In this document: positions 7,209-8,655 of the stretch, one piece after another | Layout of the letters: every line of letters starts with the position of its first letter | How positions within the stretch are numbered: position 1 is the stretch's first letter | Translations under genes and position numbers: made by a program | The notes under the pieces: model-generated | Told to the model about the DNA's origin: nothing | What the model saw: the letters and a program-made list of their open reading frames with translations, nothing else | The model's database searches: none | Assembly: GCA_035540955.1 (NCBI GenBank) | Contig: DATLFP010000233.1 | Span: 1-8,655, forward strand | DNA from: DATLFP01 sp035540955 | Lineage (GTDB): Bacteria; Actinomycetota; Acidimicrobiia; Acidimicrobiales; CADCSY01 | DNA length: 8,655 nt | Reading direction: 5' to 3'

Positions 7209-7328
7209 GTGCGCCACCCCCAGCGGGACCGTCTGTCCCGTTGGAGTAGTTCTACGCCGTGTCAGGGGTTCCTTTACAACGTCGCATGTGTCACAGCGAC
7301 GACGGCCCGCGGGGCGTGGCGCCGGTGA
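7209..7328 (-). promoter_or_regulatory. Spacer before the ABC operon with two dyads
   Basis: A gap of 120 bases between the acyl-CoA dehydrogenase stop and the ATPase start. Two symmetrical elements stand out. CGGGAC (7224-7229) with GTCCCG (7235-7240) is a perfect 6-bp hairpin just upstream of the ribosome site. GTCGCaTGTG (7281-7290) with CACAGCGAC (7292-7300), centred on T7291, is a 9-bp dyad with one bulged base and a TGTG/CACA core. A promoter reading toward the ATPase is expected here. Weak candidates on the minus strand are TTGTAA with TAGAAC, but their spacing of about 19 bases is poor. Operator and promoter roles are inferred; a terminator for the dehydrogenase is also possible. Confidence 0.4.
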
Positions 7329-8627
7329 TCAGCCGTTCTTGGGCAGGTCCTTGAACGCCGCCGTCTTGTCGTTGTTGGCCTCCTTGGGGAGGCCGAGCAC
7401 GCGCTCGCCGATGATGTTCTTCTGCACCTGGTCGGTGCCGCCGTAGATCGGCGGCGCCTGGGCGTAGAGCGCGGTACCGGTGACCATGGCCGAGAAGGGG
7501 TTGCCGGTGGCCTCGTTGTTCTGCTGGGTCTGCTCGGGCGTGTAGCCGTGGAGCATCCCGTGCGGTCCGAGGATGGCGAGGCCGACGTCGCGCGAGAGGC
7601 GCACGATGTTCGACATCGACAGCTTCGCGATGTTCGGCGCGCCCGGGACCTTGTCGCCCGCCTTCAGCCGCAGGTTCTGCATGCGCCCCAGCTCGTTGAA
7701 GGTGTGCAGGCGCATCAGGTCCTGGCGGATGGCGGGGTCGTTGATCTTGCCGTTGCCCTTGGCGAGGTCGATGAGCAGCTTCGACTGGGCGCCGAACATG
7801 CCACCCCCGCCGCCGCCACCCCGGCGTCGACCGCCGCCGGTGACGAAGTCGCCGACCCGCTTGGCGAGGTCGTTGACGATCGTGCCCGGCGAGGCCATGC
7901 CCCCGGCCGCGTTGCCGCCGCCGGCGCCGAGCCCGGCGCGCTCGTGCATCAGCGTGGTGTTGGCGACGGCCCAGCCGTTGTGGAGGCCGCCGATGATGGC
8001 CGAGTCGGGCACGCGGGCATCCGACAGGAACACCTCGTTGAACATGGCGTGGCCGGTCATCTCGCGGAGCGGCCGGACCTCGACGCCTTCCTGGTGCATG
8101 TCGAACGCGAACCACGTGATCCCCTGGTGCTTGGGCACCTCGGGGTTGGTGCGGGCGATCAGCATGCCCATGTCGGCGATCTGGCCGCCCGAGGTCCACA
8201 CCTTCTGGCCGTTGATGATCCACTCGTCGCCGTCCTTGACGGCCTTGCACGAGAGCCCGGCGAGGTCGGAGCCCGCGCCCGGCTCGCTGAAGAGCTGGCA
8301 CCACGCCTTGCGCCCGGTGACGATGTCCTCGACGTAGAGCTTGATCTGCTCCGGCGTGCCGTGGTCGACGATGGTCGGGCCGGCGAGGAGCAGGCCGAGG
8401 CCGCCGGGCGGGCCGAGGGCGCCGAAGTCGGCGATGGCGCTGCCGACCCGCACCGCCTCGGCGCGGGACAGGCCCTTGCCGTACCACTCCTCGGGCCACG
8501 TGGGCGTGCCCCAGCCCGAGAGGCCGAGGCGCTCCCACCACTCGCCGACGGTGAGGTCGGGGTCCCAGTTCTCCTCGAGCCAGGCGGTGACCTCGGCGGT
8601 CACGTCACGAGTTGCGGTGTCGGTCAT
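7329..8627 (-). CDS. Acyl-CoA dehydrogenase, FadE-like flavoprotein
   Basis: A 432-residue acyl-CoA dehydrogenase, which would oxidise an acyl-CoA to its 2-enoyl-CoA with FAD. Visible are the helical N-terminal domain (1-105), the flavin/substrate segment CQLFSEPGAGSDLAGL (110-125), the beta-domain motif KVWTSGGQIADMGMLIART (142-160), and the C-terminal PPIYGGTDQVQKNIIGERV (392-410). In many family members the last motif is YEGT, with Glu as catalytic base; here it is YGGT (G396). A base at the alternative helix position, E229 in LMHERAG, is likely, as in isovaleryl-CoA and some actinobacterial FadE enzymes (family knowledge). A Gly/Arg-rich insertion (264-276, GGGRRRGGGGGGG) interrupts the region after that helix. 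ATG 8625-8627 has GGGAG (8637-8641 on the complement) nine bases upstream. The chain length of the substrate is unknown; branched, sterol or ordinary fatty acids are all possible. Confidence 0.94.
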   Translation of the reverse strand: MTDTATRDVTAEVTAWLEENWDPDLTVGEWWERLGLSGWGTPTWPEEWYGKGLSRAEAVRVGSAIADFGALGPPGGLGLLLAGPTIVDHGTPEQIKLYVEDIVTGRKAWCQLFSEPGAGSDLAGLSCKAVKDGDEWIINGQKVWTSGGQIADMGMLIARTNPEVPKHQGITWFAFDMHQEGVEVRPLREMTGHAMFNEVFLSDARVPDSAIIGGLHNGWAVANTTLMHERAGLGAGGGNAAGGMASPGTIVNDLAKRVGDFVTGGGRRRGGGGGGGMFGAQSKLLIDLAKGNGKINDPAIRQDLMRLHTFNELGRMQNLRLKAGDKVPGAPNIAKLSMSNIVRLSRDVGLAILGPHGMLHGYTPEQTQQNNEATGNPFSAMVTGTALYAQAPPIYGGTDQVQKNIIGERVLGLPKEANNDKTAAFKDLPKNG

Positions 8628-8655
8628 GGTTCCAGTCTCCCGAAAACTTGACCGA
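8628..8655 (-). promoter_or_regulatory. Ribosome-binding site and partial leader of the acyl-CoA dehydrogenase gene
   Basis: Only 28 bases precede the ATG before the window ends. GGGAG (complement of 8637-8641), nine bases from the start, is a clear ribosome site and fixes the start codon. A promoter cannot be judged from so little sequence. Confidence 0.6.

Noticed and set aside
7801..7850. GC-rich CCG/CCA-type simple repeat in the acyl-CoA dehydrogenase gene
   Set aside because: It is in frame, encodes the Gly/Arg-rich loop, and is treated as part of the protein rather than as a separate repeat element.

Overview
The window comes from a high-GC actinobacterium. The evidence is a WhiB-type regulator with its four cysteines and GFWGG turn, strong G/C preference at third codon positions, and GTG/TTG starts. 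The mix of a FadE-like acyl-CoA dehydrogenase, a PhyH dioxygenase, a short HisKA_3-type protein and an STAS protein would suit Acidimicrobiia or a relative; that placement is inference, since no rRNA or core marker is present.

Layout: (1) 1-405, minus: start of a DinG-type DNA helicase running off the left edge. (2) 524-811, plus: the WhiB protein, divergent from the helicase and the only plus-strand gene. (3) 812-881: short convergent spacer with an inverted repeat. (4) From 7208 down to 882, minus: seven co-directional genes. In transcription order these are an ABC-exporter ATPase (6495-7208), a 10-TM MacB/FtsX-type permease (3985-6498), a lipoprotein (3137-3985), a PhyH-type Fe(II)/2-oxoglutarate dioxygenase (2271-3116), an alpha/beta hydrolase (1505-2200), a histidine-kinase dimerization/phosphoacceptor protein with no ATPase domain (1199-1468), and an STAS protein (882-1202). 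(5) 7329-8627, minus: a full-length acyl-CoA dehydrogenase.

How the genes fit: ATPase, permease and lipoprotein are coupled by 4-nt and 1-nt overlaps and look like one envelope export or lipoprotein/lipid-handling unit. The DHp-only protein and the STAS protein are coupled by a 4-nt TTGA overlap and look like a small signalling pair. The dioxygenase and hydrolase lie between these pairs, separated from their neighbours by hairpins, so they may be cotranscribed or separate units. No gap exceeds about 120 bases. I see no tRNA, rRNA, CRISPR array, insertion sequence, integrase or phage gene. Most content is ordinary chromosomal material. The most unusual features are a 59-nt near-perfect hairpin over the end of the dioxygenase gene that shares a 10-mer with a second intergenic inverted repeat, a hairpin filling the dioxygenase leader, and the stripped-down DHp/STAS pair, which lacks both a kinase domain and the usual phosphorylatable serine.
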